Source of the DNA: Gentiana macrophylla
Taxonomy: Eukaryota; Streptophyta; Magnoliopsida; Gentianales; Gentianaceae
Assembly: GCA_026214975.1 (NCBI GenBank)
Contig: CM047810.1
Coordinates: forward strand, 40,186,806-40,250,805
Length of the DNA: 64,000 nucleotides
Direction: 5' to 3'
Every line of letters begins with the position of its first letter. Positions within the stretch are counted from its first letter, which is position 1. The notes under the pieces are model-generated. The model was given only the letters and a program-made list of their open reading frames with translations, was not told the DNA's origin and did no database searches. Shown one piece after another: positions 1-11,383 of the stretch. The position numbers were made by a program, and so were the translations under genes.

Positions 1-631
1 CTTCAGTGAATCAACTTAGTTGATTCACTCATAACACTTGTTTGATTTTACATCAACAAAAAGGTAAAAGCAGTGAAGAAGCGGCTTTCTATTGTGAACC
101 AATGGAAAAGTTGCTTGGTTTTAGGGACTGTGAAACGGTGAAGAAGATTTTAGCTTTGAAAGATCGTGTACAGCGGAAGCAGGGCGTCTGCAGAGGCTGT
201 TTGGTGGAGCTATTGAAGAAGCAATCTCGCATTCGAAGGAACAGTGGAGAAGATCATTGGGATTGGTTGCTTAGATTGTGAAGTTGTTGGGAGAGTTGCG
301 AAGGATAGTCGCACTATTGTAGATAATTCTATGTAACAATAGTGAATTCCTCCAACATCACATGGAAAGCAGTGAATAAGGACATCGATAAGAAACCGTG
401 ACTCATTTACTTTACGCATTTAGCTTCTGCAATTTAAATTCTACAAAATTTATTTCAGAAGCATTGCATTTATATCTTAGCACTTAAATGATAAAACATA
501 ACATATTTGAAAATAGAGCTTACAATGCTTTGAAATCCGCTACACATAAACTCTGCGCAAGGAAAAAGTTTTTATAGTACAAGTTCATTCACCCCATGTG
601 AACTTGTGCAAGACATATTTTGGGACCAACA
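1..631 (+). mobile_element. Partial left LTR of a non-autonomous Copia-type element
   Basis: The window opens inside an LTR. The LTR ends at 631 with GGGACCAACA, the same kind of end as the Copia-type solo LTR at 23510-25213, and a primer binding site follows directly. The segment around 230-370 is similar to 6780-6950, inside the right LTR of the same element, which supports the pairing. The short open frames here have no recognisable protein and are not genes. The LTR start lies outside the window. Confidence 0.7.
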
Positions 632-633
632 AT

Positions 634-644
634 TGGTAGCAGAG
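634..644 (+). promoter_or_regulatory. Degenerate primer binding site (tRNA-iMet type)
   Basis: TGGTAGCAGAG lies two bases after the LTR end. It differs by one base from TGGTATCAGAG, the site complementary to the 3' end of initiator methionine tRNA that primes most plant Copia elements. The intact form is present in this window at 56856. Confidence 0.65.
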
Positions 645-854
645 TAGTGTTCTTATGATACAAGAACTTTGTTCATGTTCATATTGTGTCTAAAAAAGAT
701 CCCTTGCGTATTTTTCAAATAAGTTAAATCTGTATATATTTCACTGATATCAACAACTGAAAATGACACGAAATAGCTTGCTTCAGGCCGCTGAAAACAC
801 AGAATTCTCTTACAACGCCCCACTGATGCTTCAAAAAAAGGGAAGAGAAGACTG

Positions 855-1716
855 CTGATAAGCCTAAAAGTAGCAAGTTTGTGTCTAAGCTGACTAAAGA
901 TGAAAGATTTCGGGTAAGAGGTAGAGAAATAAAAAACCGAGCAGCTGAGGAAAGTTTGAGAAAAAGTCAGGAAGAAAGGTGCAGTCCACCGTTGGATCCT
1001 CAAAATAAGAGACCAGATGATAAAGACAAATAGTCTAGTGGTCAACTGAGTACTCATCATGAGAGGAGTTCACAACATCAAAGACCCAATTATTCTAGTG
1101 AACAACGAAGAGGCTTAGGGTCTGGTAGTGGACAACAGAGAACTGAGGGTCGGAGAAGGAGATCATCATCCCAGATGAAAGAAGACCATGCATCTGAGGT
1201 AAAGAGGGTTGTGAAGGAATTTCAAAGAAACTGGGATACTTTTTACCCAGACATGAATCAGGATGATGCATGGAAGGATTGGGTGTCAAGGCATGAAAAG
1301 AGACTTTATGCTGACATGAACCAACAATGGATTGACCTGAAAAGGTACAGAAGACAAAGAACCAAAAGAGAGTCTTCATCTCAGGGGGAATTCAACCAGT
1401 AGGCAAGAACTAAACAGACCATCTGACAGACCCTCATCTTCCAGATCAATAAAAAAACCTGAATACTTGAGTGATGAAGATCAGTTTGAATTTGAAAGAA
1501 TGAGAAAGGAGTTCAGACCTTTTGCTGGTAAACCGGTTGAAGATCTATTGGTATCAAGCTCTGAGGAAAGCTGATCCTCATATTGAAATTGCGAGGAGAA
1601 GGTTGTTGGACTATTTTGGTCAGCCCACAGCCATGGAAACAATTCCAGATCTGTACAAGCTCAGAGCAGATAAGGCATTTTATGGAGTATCTAAACAGAC
1701 CTCAATGGAATACTGA
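855..1716 (+). pseudogene. Broken internal ORF of the left Copia element, product unrecognised
   Basis: Between the primer site (634) and the polypurine tract (1922) only about 1.3 kb remains, far too little for gag-pol. One protein-like track can be followed with frame changes. It starts with a basic, Ser/Arg/Gln-rich segment (about 855-1170) with an internal stop near 1031. An acidic-aromatic segment follows, with a WDTFYPDMNQDDAWKDW stretch (about 1225-1290). After a frame change near 1400 comes a segment containing ARRRLLDYFGQP and a TAA-to-TGA type ending near 1716. No zinc knuckle, protease, integrase or RT motif is visible. It could be a diverged gag or captured host sequence. I do not recognise it and assign no function. 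Confidence 0.4.
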
Positions 1717-1921
1717 AAGTGGAAATATCCATATCTAGACTTCAAGGAAGTAGCAGGAGTACAAACTCAAAATTTTAGAAGATATAAGCTACTCTTAGCT
1801 GAGAACATAATCTAGTTATAATAATTTTTTGAGATCTATTTTGAATGAAATAAAATTGAAGTATGTTTTCCATATTTGTTTTACTTTACTTATTTTCATG
1901 CTTATGAGAGTTTTAACATCA

Positions 1922-1936
1922 TCAAAATGGGGAAAT
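1922..1936 (+). promoter_or_regulatory. Polypurine tract of the left Copia element
   Basis: TCAAAATGGGGAAAT lies directly before the right LTR start TGTTAGGAAC at 1937. This is the usual Copia arrangement for priming plus-strand DNA synthesis. Confidence 0.65.
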
Positions 1937-2544
1937 TGTTAGGAACATGTTTATAGTTTTGATGATGGCCTGACTAGATGTTATAGAAGCCTGAAATAAG
2001 TATATACTGAATCTTTGTATAGGCTTACTAGAAGTTATAGGTTTGTCAGACTAAGCACTGTAACTGTAGTCTGGTAGGTCAACTCAGTGAAGACAGAGCA
2101 AGAGCAGCTGAGTAGATGACTGAGGACCCAGACTCAATCAAGAAGTCCTATGGATCGGTTTACAACCAAGGAAGTCTGTGATGACCTTGGGTAAACCTAA
2201 GTATAATCAACCAAGTGATGAAATCATATTTCTTAAAATTGGCATACTCCGACCTCACCCAAAATTAGGGTCAGAGATGAGTGATTCAATCAGCTAAGTA
2301 AAACAACTTTGATGAATCAGCCGAGAAGCATTCTGTCGAAAAGTATTCTGCTGAGAAATAGTTAGCTGCGTAAATTGAAGCAAGTTGACTGAGTAATTGA
2401 TCAAGCCTGCTGAGAAGCGAATTCAAAATTCGACACGTGATTAAATCAAGGACGACAAAGGAATTAATTTGGAGAAATACAATGAGGGAAATTATGCAAG
2501 AACATTGGAGAATAAATCAAGGATCATGCAAATCATAAAGAATC

Positions 2545-5500
2545 TGTTGAAATAGTGTCCTAAACCTAATCGGGTTGGACCGAATCTGACCGGGTCAGAT
2601 TATTTCTACTATTTATTTATGTTTATACATATATTAAATGGTTTTTCTGTTATTATATATTTGTTCGTTTAACGGACCAATTATGACATTGAATGTGTGA
2701 AACTGTGAAAGATAAATCGTAATAGTGATTATGGTTGATGAAATCTCGACTCACTTTAATGGTTTGATACTTAAGTGTCTCTAGTCGTATGTACTATTAA
2801 ACGAGACATTGATATTACGATTAGACTAGCACGTATTGTATGTCTTCTATCTTATTGAAGATAGGGATAGATCTCATCTATCGAAGTGTAGGGACACTTG
2901 GACTGTACGTGGACGTGTAGTAGAGAATGCGTACGTTAGATTGACCAATTACTTTATTAAGTGTCACACTATGTGGCGGTTGTGTAATTATCCTAAGACC
3001 GGAGTCTTCATGACATCACGGTGTGGATTGTCATGTTTTGACACTATTGAGGTTCCCCTACCCATGGGGCGATCATGCAGCAGTGATTGAGTGTGATACT
3101 TGTTGAAATAGTGTCCAAAACCCAATCGGGTTGGACCGGATCCGACTGGGTCGGATCATTTCTACTATTTCTTTATGTTTATACATATATAAAATGGCTT
3201 TTCTGTTGTCATATATATGTTCTTTTAAAGAACCAATTATGAATTATTATATGATAACGTCCTTAGTATTAAACTGTGATAGAGAAACCATGATTGACGA
3301 TTATGGTTGATGAGATCTCTAATCACTTTAATAATGATACTTAAATGTCTCTAGGTTGATGTATTATTAAACATGGCATTGATAGTATAATCAGACAAGC
3401 ATGTATTAGATGTCTTCTGTCTTTAAGGGCAGGGATAGATCTCATCTATCATAGTGTAGAGACACTTGGGACTGTACGTGGACGTGTATTAGAGAATGCG
3501 TACGTTAGGCTGACCCACTTACACGGTTAAGTGTCACACTATGTGGCGGTTGTGTAATTATCCTTAGGACCGGAGTCTACATGGCATCACGGTGTGCATT
3601 GTCATGCTTTGACACTATTGAGGTTTCCCCTAGCCACGTGGCGATCATGCGGTAGTGATTGGGTGTGATACTGAAGCATGCGGAGTATACATGTTTGGTC
3701 GTCTGGGAATCGCGTACCCTATCAGTAGGGTGAATATCCGAAATGACCTTCTTATAAGGAATGTCTTACTCTTATGAATCTTTGCAAAGTGGAAGTAAAT
3801 GAGTTACTTCGAGAGAGAGCATGATATCCAGATTATAAGATACGGTCGTTAATGTTTGATACTCGACGTACGACCGTATGGATATTATTACAACGATAGG
3901 ATTGTAAGTTACACGGTAACTGTTTCACATGAAAGCTAGTAGTCATTGCATTTGACTCTTCTGATGATTGGGGGTCACGGTGTGTTGCTAGACGCTATCC
4001 CGTGATCGTTAGGTATGAAGGGCATTTTCGTAATTTGCACTTTGTGTCTACGGTCAACATATTCGGAAGCCTATCGGGTCATACATATATGAACATCTAG
4101 CCGGATTAAAATGTGGTTATAGATGATAAACAAATAAGGAAAGTTTATCTCGAGACTATAAAGGTTATAGTGGTAAATTAATATAGTAGTATTTATTTAT
4201 TATGAATAAATATAATACAAGTTATTAATTATGTTGATTAATGAAATATACACATAATGTATGTGTGTCGAAATTATTGTGTATATTGATACACATGTAT
4301 TTTGCAAATTAATTAATCATAGTATTATATTAATTAAAGAATATTACGGAAGCCAATTTGTTGGTCAAAGGGGCGCCACTTTCAATGTGTATAAGATACA
4401 TTTGGATTATGTAATTTAATTAATAAGATTACCATAATATTAATATTAGATATTAATTGATTTTGGAAAAAACAGATTTATGGCAATAAGATAAAGATAT
4501 ATTCAATATAAAATATTTTCAATATATATCTTGGAAATATATTTAATATAGGATATTGAATATTCATGAGATAAATCAATCAATTATATTTTCCTTATTT
4601 TATTGGGAAAATGTTTTCTTCTCCTCCACACCAAGTAGGGGCGCCACTTCTACTATAAATAAGAGGTGTGTGTCAAGCTCTTTTGTCACAATTCCAAGAG
4701 TTAATAGTTCTTGTGTAAAATAGAGAGCATCCTATAGAGAGTTGGAGAGAGGGGAAAAAGGCCGATTTAGCAACCGGAGTTTTTCAATAGCAATCCATGA
4801 TGGGATTCCGGCGGGCTGTTCGTGTGGACTAGCGGTAGAGGCCGAACACTTGGGCGGCTCTATGCAGAACTACTCTCCTTAGACGGTCAAAGCGTCGATT
4901 TTTTAGATCAACCAAGGTAACCACCTACTAGCTTATTTGTTTATTGCTTAAACGAAGTCGATCTTGGGTAAAAGGAAATCAAAATTTTGAATTCCGCTGC
5001 GTTCCCGCGTAGATTTCCTAACAATACTGAAGCATGCGTCGGATTCATGTTGCTCGTCTGGAAATCGCGTACCCTATGAATATGAGTAAATATCCGAAAG
5101 GGCCTTCTTATAAGAAATGTCTAGCTCTCATGAATCTTTGCAAAGTGGGAGTATATGAGTGACTTCGAGAGAGAATGATTTCCAAATTATAAGATACGGT
5201 CGTTGATGTTTGACACTCGACGTACGACCGTATGGATATTGTAACAACGATAATATTCTATTTACACGGTAACCATTTCACATGAAAGGTACGTAGTAGT
5301 CATTGCATTTGACTCTACCGATGATTGAGGGTCATGGCGTGTTTCTAGACGCAATCCATGATCGTTAGGTATGAAGGGCATTTTAGTAAATGCACTTTGT
5401 GTCTACGGCCAACATATTCGGAAATCTATCGGGTTACACACATAAGAACATCTAGCCGGATTAAAATGCGGTTATAGTGATAACCAAATAAGGAAAGTTT

Positions 5501-6401
5501 ATCTCGGCTATAAAGTGTTATAGTGGTAAACTAATATGGTGATATTTATTTATTATGAATAAATTAAATACAAGATATTAATTGTATTGATTAATTAAAT
5601 ATACATATACTATATATGTATGTCGAAATATATATGTATATATATGATATACATGTATTTTGCGAATTAGTTAATCATAGTATTATATTAATTAAGAATA
5701 TCCCGGAAGCCATTTTTGGCTATATGGGGCACATGCCTTGTGTATATGATACACATGGATTTTGCAAATTAATTAATAGTATTATCATATATCAATATTA
5801 GATATTAATGTGTATAGATTTACACACATGTGTAAATTAATTTATGGTAATCAATATTAGATATTGACAATATCTTGAATTTATTTAATATAAGATATTA
5901 AATTAAATGAGATAAAATCAATCTAAGATACTTTCTATATTTTATTGGAAAAATGTTTTCTTTCTCCTTACCCTACGCAAGAAGCTTTTCCTATTGGAAT
6001 AGGACATAAGGGGCGCACCACACCTCTATATAAGATGAGGGTGGCTAGCTCTTTTTTGTCCTCATAATTCCAAGAGTTAATAATTCTTGTGAAAATTAAG
6101 AGAGCTTTTTAGATAGAGTGTTTGAGAGAGAGAAAAGGTCGGTCTAGCAACCGAGTTTTTCTGGTAGTAATCCATAATGAGGTTCCGGCTGGTCGTTCGT
6201 GTGGATCAACGGTAGAGGCCGGACACTTGGACGGCTTCGTGCAGAAACTACAACCGTAGATAAAGCGACGATCTATTTTAGATCATCCAAGGTATTTTCT
6301 ACGTCTACTTCTCTTATGCTTGTTGCTTAAATGAAGTCGATCTTGGTTAAAAAGGAAATAAATTTTAAATTCCGCTGCGTTCCCGTGTAGATTTCCTAAC
6401 A
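2545..6401 (+). mobile_element. Family X solo LTR, copy A (interrupted by copy B)
   Basis: It starts TGTTGAAATAGTGTCC and ends GATTTCCTAACA. It consists of 2545-3100 and 5029-6401, about 1.93 kb without copy B and its target duplication. There is no internal domain, primer site or second LTR, so it reads as a solo LTR left by recombination. The flanks are GAATC (left) and GATCA (right), so no clean 5-bp target duplication remains. A TATA-like CTATATAAG lies near 6027. The hairpin arms ATACGGTCGT and ACGACCGTAT sit at 5194-5203 and 5224-5233. Confidence 0.75.
3101..5023 (+). mobile_element. Family X solo LTR, copy B, nested in copy A
   Basis: This is a 1923-bp unit from TGTTGAAATAG to CCTAACA inserted in copy A. 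It is flanked by a perfect 5-bp duplication ATACT (3096-3100 and 5024-5028). Copy A resumes exactly where it left off. TATA-like CTATAAAT is at 4653-4660, preceded by GGCGCC. Hairpin arms lie at 3840-3849 and 3870-3879. It has no coding capacity. Confidence 0.9.
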
Positions 6402-7140
6402 GATCAAGAAAATAATTCCTAAATAATAAATAGCCAACGGATTGAATTTAAAATCAACAAGGAATCAAGGCTATAAATAGAAGGCTTAAACAGTACAAGA
6501 AAATAACAAGAACATGGAAATTCTAAGTGTTCTAACTCTGACAAAAAGCCTTTTAAATTTCTGAAGCATAAAGATACATACAAAAAATCCAAGTATCAGA
6601 ATTCTTCAGACTTAATTGATTTATGAAGTCTGAACTTGGAAGCGTGAATCATCGATTCACAACCTGTTAATCTCATCTAGAGATTCATCAAATCAGTGAA
6701 GGAGCATCTTGCTTTGAAGGACTGAAGCAATTGAAGCAGACTTCGTCTGTCAAGGAATTGTGTTGCTGTGATAGATGTTGAAGGGTCATCCGAAGGAACT
6801 GTGGTGGAGTGGAATTGCTGAAGCAATTCAGAATTTTCAAGGAGTAGTCACTCAGGACAGTGAGGCAATTTAGTGTTGTGAAGGACTGTTGTACTATCGT
6901 AACAGTGTATCAACAATAGTGATTTCCTCCAATCATCACATGAGAAGAGAGGATTATGATATTACATCACCCCAAACCTCTATAAGCTTTTGTGTTCTTT
7001 ACTTTACGCTTTTATTCTACGTTCATTTATTTATCTGTGTACATGAACTAATCTTTGAAAAACGTATTTTAAAAAGGCATTTTCCGCTGCATAACATATT
7101 TGAAAAGAAGTTTTAATTTAGTGAACAAGGTCATTTTCCG

Positions 7141-8054
7141 CTGCATAACTTGTCCCAGTCTCATCTCTTATAAAGGACTGGCGTCCTCGTCAGGACTTGG
7201 CCAAGACTTGTCTTAGTCCCGTACCTACCAGAGGATTGTAGATGTGACTCCCACCGTCTCTCACGGTGTGACATATGTCCGTCTGATAGTCGACTCTGAA
7301 TACAATTTGTAACGTCCCCTGACCTGAGTCCGGTAGCGTTAAATGAGTTATAAATGATCCGGTCAACTGTTTAGATCGTCGTCCTCGCTTGGTCTAAAAG
7401 AACTAACCCAAGTTGACAAAATATTTATATCTCACACTTATATGTAAATGAGCATTCTACAGCGTTATCGATGTGAGATTTTACACCCTACGTTGAGCTG
7501 CACATAGAAAACAGAAGGCCACGTCGAACAAATGACGATCTACGTCATTTCAATATAATAGAAGCGACCTGTGCTACGTGAAGGCGTGAAGCTAGTTTTG
7601 CTTAGATGAATACCTGTTCAAGGCCCACTTGTCGAGTAGGTCCGAAGAGATCGATGAGCGCCAGATCATACCAATATCTTTTTTTTTGTGAGGCCATTAA
7701 ATTAAACACTTCTTCCTTTCGGAAAAGGATACAAGATCCAACCAGACAAATCCAATTCCGTGAAACACCATCTATTTGTCAATTTCAACAACAACAACAT
7801 ACTCCAAATAGTTACAATGATATTGTATTAATAGAGTAATAAGCTACTCATAATACATAACACAATCACAACCAATAAGAAACAAATACCCTTTGTCTAT
7901 GCTATTATTATACAAAACTCAAAATACAGCTCCAAAGAAAGAAAAAAAAAATTTAAGTACAAATACAATATAAATGTCTTGAAGAAAGTAAAATAGATTT
8001 TACGATACAATCCTTAATAAAACTGTATCAAATGACACAATCTAAAAAATAAAA
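7141..8054. other. Unassigned sequence between Copia remnant and syntaxin gene
   Basis: No gene, LTR end or clear repeat is recognised. The stretch 7141-7600 is less AT-rich than its surroundings. The part next to 8054 should hold the 3' untranslated region of the minus-strand syntaxin gene, but no canonical AATAAA signal is obvious on that strand. Confidence 0.4.
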
Positions 8055-8981
8055 TTATTTTTTGGTCCAAGGATGAAGGGAGAGAACAACAATGGCAATG
8101 ATAATAAGCAAAAGAATGATAGCAAAACAAGTCCATTTCCTGGTATTTTTCTGATGCTTTCTAGCCACCTGAAGCTGATCTGCACCCCTTGTCACGAAAG
8201 AACTGGCCCTCTGCACATGACTCTCAATATCATTAATCTGTTCCCCTTGTGATTCCACCAAAACCGCCATATCCAAGAACACCTGATGCAAATCCCTCAA
8301 ATTCTTCTCAATCTCCCTTACTGCATCATGTCTTTCCTGTATCTCCATTATGGTATCCATCGCCTGTCCTCTTCCTTGTTCTTGAATTGCTTTCTGCAAG
8401 AAAGTCTCACTCTGTCCTGTCGAAATCAACGAATCCAACACCTCCTCATCTGGGTTCTCTCCGGTCACCGTGTAGTAACGTCTCTGAACTGTTTCCCTGT
8501 ACTCTCCGGCCATCGTTTTACGGAACTCGTTGAATAAATTCATCTGATCGCTAAGCTTTTTCCTTAAACCGTTGACTACTGAAGTCCTGGTCCGATCGGA
8601 GGAGCTGCCGGGACCACAGCCGGGGACACCTCGATTAGCGGCGTTGGATCTGTCCAACGCTTCAAGGCGGACTTTGATGAACTTGGCTTTTTTCAGCGAT
8701 TGAGTGACGTCATTGTCCATTTTAGTCCGGATTTCTTTGACAGCTTTAGCACTGTGGAGGATTTTGCTTTGTTCATTAGCAGCCTGAAGCTGTGTGTATA
8801 GGGTCTCGAGATCTCTCAACTCGTCTTTGATCGATTCCACATCTGTGAAGAATTTGTCGAGGTTCACGCCGCCGGTGCTGCCCATCTCGATATCGGCGGC
8901 GGCCGTACGGTTTGACTGGTGGGGTGGAGATTGATCTGGGTTGCGGAAACGAGAGAAAGAACCCGAAAAAAGATCATTCAT
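8055..8981 (-). CDS. SYP121-like: Syntaxin, plasma-membrane Qa-SNARE of the SYP12 group
   Basis: This is an intact, uninterrupted 308-residue ORF. The start [13 protein letters not shown] is typical of plant SYP12 syntaxins. The N-terminal Habc three-helix region spans about residues 35-165. It includes the group-typical [16 protein letters not shown] linker (120-135) and [17 protein letters not shown]. The SNARE helix runs about 207-270, with the conserved [12 protein letters not shown] just before it and zero-layer glutamine Q245 in LVESQGE. RKWTC then leads into a single C-terminal membrane anchor (about 284-302) and a short HPWTKK tail. Family knowledge: these proteins pair with SNAP33-type and VAMP72-type SNAREs in exocytosis at the plasma membrane, including defence secretion. 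The linker favours SYP121/SYP122 over the pollen SYP124/125 branch, but the Gly/Pro-rich C-terminal tail usual in SYP121/122 is absent. It is intronless and is the only clearly functional gene in the window. Confidence 0.95.
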   Translation of the reverse strand: MNDLFSGSFSRFRNPDQSPPHQSNRTAAADIEMGSTGGVNLDKFFTDVESIKDELRDLETLYTQLQAANEQSKILHSAKAVKEIRTKMDNDVTQSLKKAKFIKVRLEALDRSNAANRGVPGCGPGSSSDRTRTSVVNGLRKKLSDQMNLFNEFRKTMAGEYRETVQRRYYTVTGENPDEEVLDSLISTGQSETFLQKAIQEQGRGQAMDTIMEIQERHDAVREIEKNLRDLHQVFLDMAVLVESQGEQINDIESHVQRASSFVTRGADQLQVARKHQKNTRKWTCFAIILLLIIIAIVVLSLHPWTKK

Positions 8982-9260
8982 TTCGGAATAAAATTGGGAT
9001 TTTTATGATCTGGTTATTTTGGAAGAAGTACAATAATAATTGACTCTAGCTAATGTGATGGGATTTGGGGGTAGATAATGAAGAATGGAAGACTAAAGAA
9101 ATTGGTAGTTACTTTAGTTATTAAGGGAGAAGGGAGGGGGGAGGGAAAAATAAACAAAGGAGAAACCGCGGGATGGGTCATTTCCTTGAAGGTGGTAGGC
9201 TACCACATGGGGAATATTGGATAAATAAAGGACTAAGTCAATGGTGATGGCCTGCCAACT
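8982..9260 (-). promoter_or_regulatory. 5' flank and presumed promoter of the syntaxin gene
   Basis: AT-rich sequence lies directly upstream of the start codon on the minus strand. I see no convincing TATA box or named cis-element, so promoter function is inferred from position only. Confidence 0.35.
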
Positions 9261-9274
9261 TAAATCAAGTCTCC

Positions 9275-9327
9275 GTTTCATTCTTCTTTTTTTTTTTTTT
9301 TTTTTTGAAAAGTTTCATTCTTCTTTT
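9275..9327. repeat. Poly(T) tract flanked by a 16-bp direct repeat
   Basis: GTTTCATTCTTCTTTT occurs at 9275-9290 and 9312-9327. Between the copies are about 16 more T residues and GAAAA. This is what a retroposon insertion truncated to little more than its poly(A) tail would leave, tail on the minus strand. Replication slippage is the alternative. Confidence 0.45.
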
Positions 9328-9572
9328 GATGAATGATTTTTTATATTTTCCCCTCACTAATAATACGGACGTAACGGTTGTGTCATAACGAGAGACACAA
9401 CGATTATCTGCACTATTGATTATAATATGTCTAAATTGATCAAATATAAATCTAACATGATTAATAAACGGATCACCATTATTGTCTCGCCGCACCGTTG
9501 ACAGCGCGTTCGTTTGTGTCAGTATTATTCTTTTTTTCCCCTAAGAATGATACGTAAAAAAAAAGAATCGAC

Positions 9573-9930
9573 ATGCAGGACCCTCCTCAAGCCTCCCGTC
9601 CTTTGAAGCTATCCATCCTTCCTATGTCACAGATACAGAAGGAGAACTTGGTTAACCTTTTGCAAGCCCTAACCCTAACGAAGAAGGAATCTTTGAATTG
9701 CCCTCTCCGCAGGGTGCTCTTGATCATTCGCAGGAGGTATGCAGCCGTATGGTGGTTTGCCAACCGTTCTCTCATAGAGAGATCATCGTAAAGGGGCTGA
9801 AAGATGCCCTCTTTAAGTTATGGAAGGCAACAAAATTCTTAGTCGCTCAGGTTGGGAAGAATTTGGTTCAATGCGTTTTCAATCATGAGCATGATCGGGA
9901 ATTTATGCTCTCCAATAGATTGGTGCTTTG
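9573..9930 (+). pseudogene. L1-type LINE ORF1, N-terminal DUF4283 part (fragment 1)
   Basis: After frame changes the plus strand reads as a DUF4283-type ORF1. It has a hydrophobic/basic helix region (KGLKDALFKLW, VGKNLVQCVFNHEHDREFML) followed by an Asn-Arg-(Pro)-Trp-like stretch cut by the insertion at 9931. In plant L1 elements this domain begins the RNA-binding ORF1. The reading continues after the insertion at 11389 with FDGYLFMV, so both pieces belong to one element. Frameshifts make it non-functional. The true 5' end of the LINE was not found and may lie somewhat upstream of 9573. Confidence 0.65.
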
Positions 9931-11383
9931 TGATCGTGTGTAAGTCACTAACGTCGATATTACTAGCAAGAATACTAGGTACATCGCAGTATAGTAAATG
10001 CGAGTCAAGGTCGATCCCACAGAGACAATGCAACTTATACATATAAACGATTCTAACCTAATTAAGAAGCAACATAGTGGCGGTCACTGACCAACAATAA
10101 CAGAAAAGAAAACAAACATGGTATACCTCTCCCTCTCCTCACCGATCTACTAACTTGGATTAGCTAATCGTTATGTTTACTTCCCCACATAATTTCCTTA
10201 GATTAATTGTGAGCTTTTAATGATTATTATCATGTTTATCAGCTACGGTACAATTCCTAATCCTATCTACTCCGACAATGGCAGTAGACAATCTATACGC
10301 AAACTACCCTCCTTAATTGGTACGTAATAGCCCGTACGCATAAAGAACTAGAACTACCGATATTGAGCGTTACCTCATACCGCTTAACCGCCAGCGGTGT
10401 CGACATTGACCAAAGACGTTCACAGGGTCCATCAAGACTATGTCCTAATTAACACTTCACTTGCGGTCCTTCATGTTAATTTATGAATTACGAATACTAG
10501 ATTGGCCAGAACTATTACTCGTTTTAATTATTCCTACCAATCAACGTCGCTGTAGTGAATCCCAGTTTAGGTTTTCTAAAATATGCCTCGGTAAACCGGT
10601 ATAGACCGCCGGTTTACCGGGGTGGCTTTTCCTAAGTTCTGGATCTACATTGCTCAGTACGATTAAATTAAGTAAATTATGGGGTTGTTAAACATGCAGA
10701 TTAACTTAAACACATAAATACGAACAGATCTACCATATTGAAGACAATAAAAGAACGTTCAAAGCTTCATTCCTTCAACAATGGAGATCTAGCTCGATCT
10801 ACTCAAGCTAGAGACGATGGAAGAAGGGAGGAAACCAAAAACAACTCTCCAAAGCTCAAGAAAACTTTATTGCATAATAATCTATATTGTATTTGATAAG
10901 ATATGAAATTCTTATTAAAACCTATGAATCATATGAAGAACTCTGTTAATGCGGCCTTATATAGATACAATGACCGACTTAAGACTCTCTAAAACCCTAA
11001 CCGACTTAGACAATGCGGCAGAATCAATTTTATGTTGAATAAGTCACCGGTTTACCGGGCCTAACCCTCGGGTTACCGGGCCTTCTATTCTTCTTTTTCT
11101 TCAGCAGGCTTCTTCTTGGACTTCAATCACTCAGCCTAATGCATTCCTTTTGGAGATCCATTCTCCAATACTCCAGATTCGGTACATCCTATAAAACACG
11201 GAAAACGAGACAAAACAATACCAAAACATCGGGTAAATAGCATAGATGCAGAATCACGATCATGGAAACACTCACATAGCATTTAACACATATTCTAAGC
11301 AATAACGAGCCTATCTATCCTCTCTTGAGTAGAATTCGGGGTGAATATAGGTATAATTATTGGTATCATTTAGAGCATTATTT
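9931..11383 (-). mobile_element. Solo-LTR-like insertion in LINE ORF1
   Basis: A 1.45-kb segment with no LINE homology interrupts ORF1. CTTTG precedes it (9926-9930) and follows it (11384-11388), consistent with a 5-bp target duplication. It starts TGATCGTGTG. A matching ...CA end is only seen at 11368, so the right edge is uncertain by about 15 bp. In reverse orientation it has a TATA box (CTATATAA, 10958-10965), CCGGTTTACCGG palindromes upstream of it (11047-11080), and an 11-bp hairpin downstream (10589-10599 with 10609-10619). No ORF or primer site is present. The sequence near 10009 resembles the LTR 3' ends of elements Z and P. Confidence 0.55.

Larger units (their letters stand above)
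1937..7140 (+). mobile_element. Right LTR of the left Copia element, split by family X solo LTRs
   Basis: The LTR starts with TGTTAGGAACATG after the polypurine tract. It is made of 1937-2544 and 6402 to about 7140, with family X inserted between. A TATA-like CTATAAATAG sits near 6472-6481. Downstream sequence around 6780-6950 repeats part of the left LTR (230-370). The expected GGGACCAACA end is missing, so the right edge near 7140 is a truncation and only approximate. Confidence 0.6.

Noticed and set aside
2545..6401. Family X copies as protein-coding loci (several 60-85 residue ORFs)
   Set aside because: The frames differ between copies and carry no motif; the units are solo LTRs.
8249..8537. 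Plus-strand ORFs opposite the syntaxin gene
   Set aside because: They are antisense shadows of a strongly conserved minus-strand gene.
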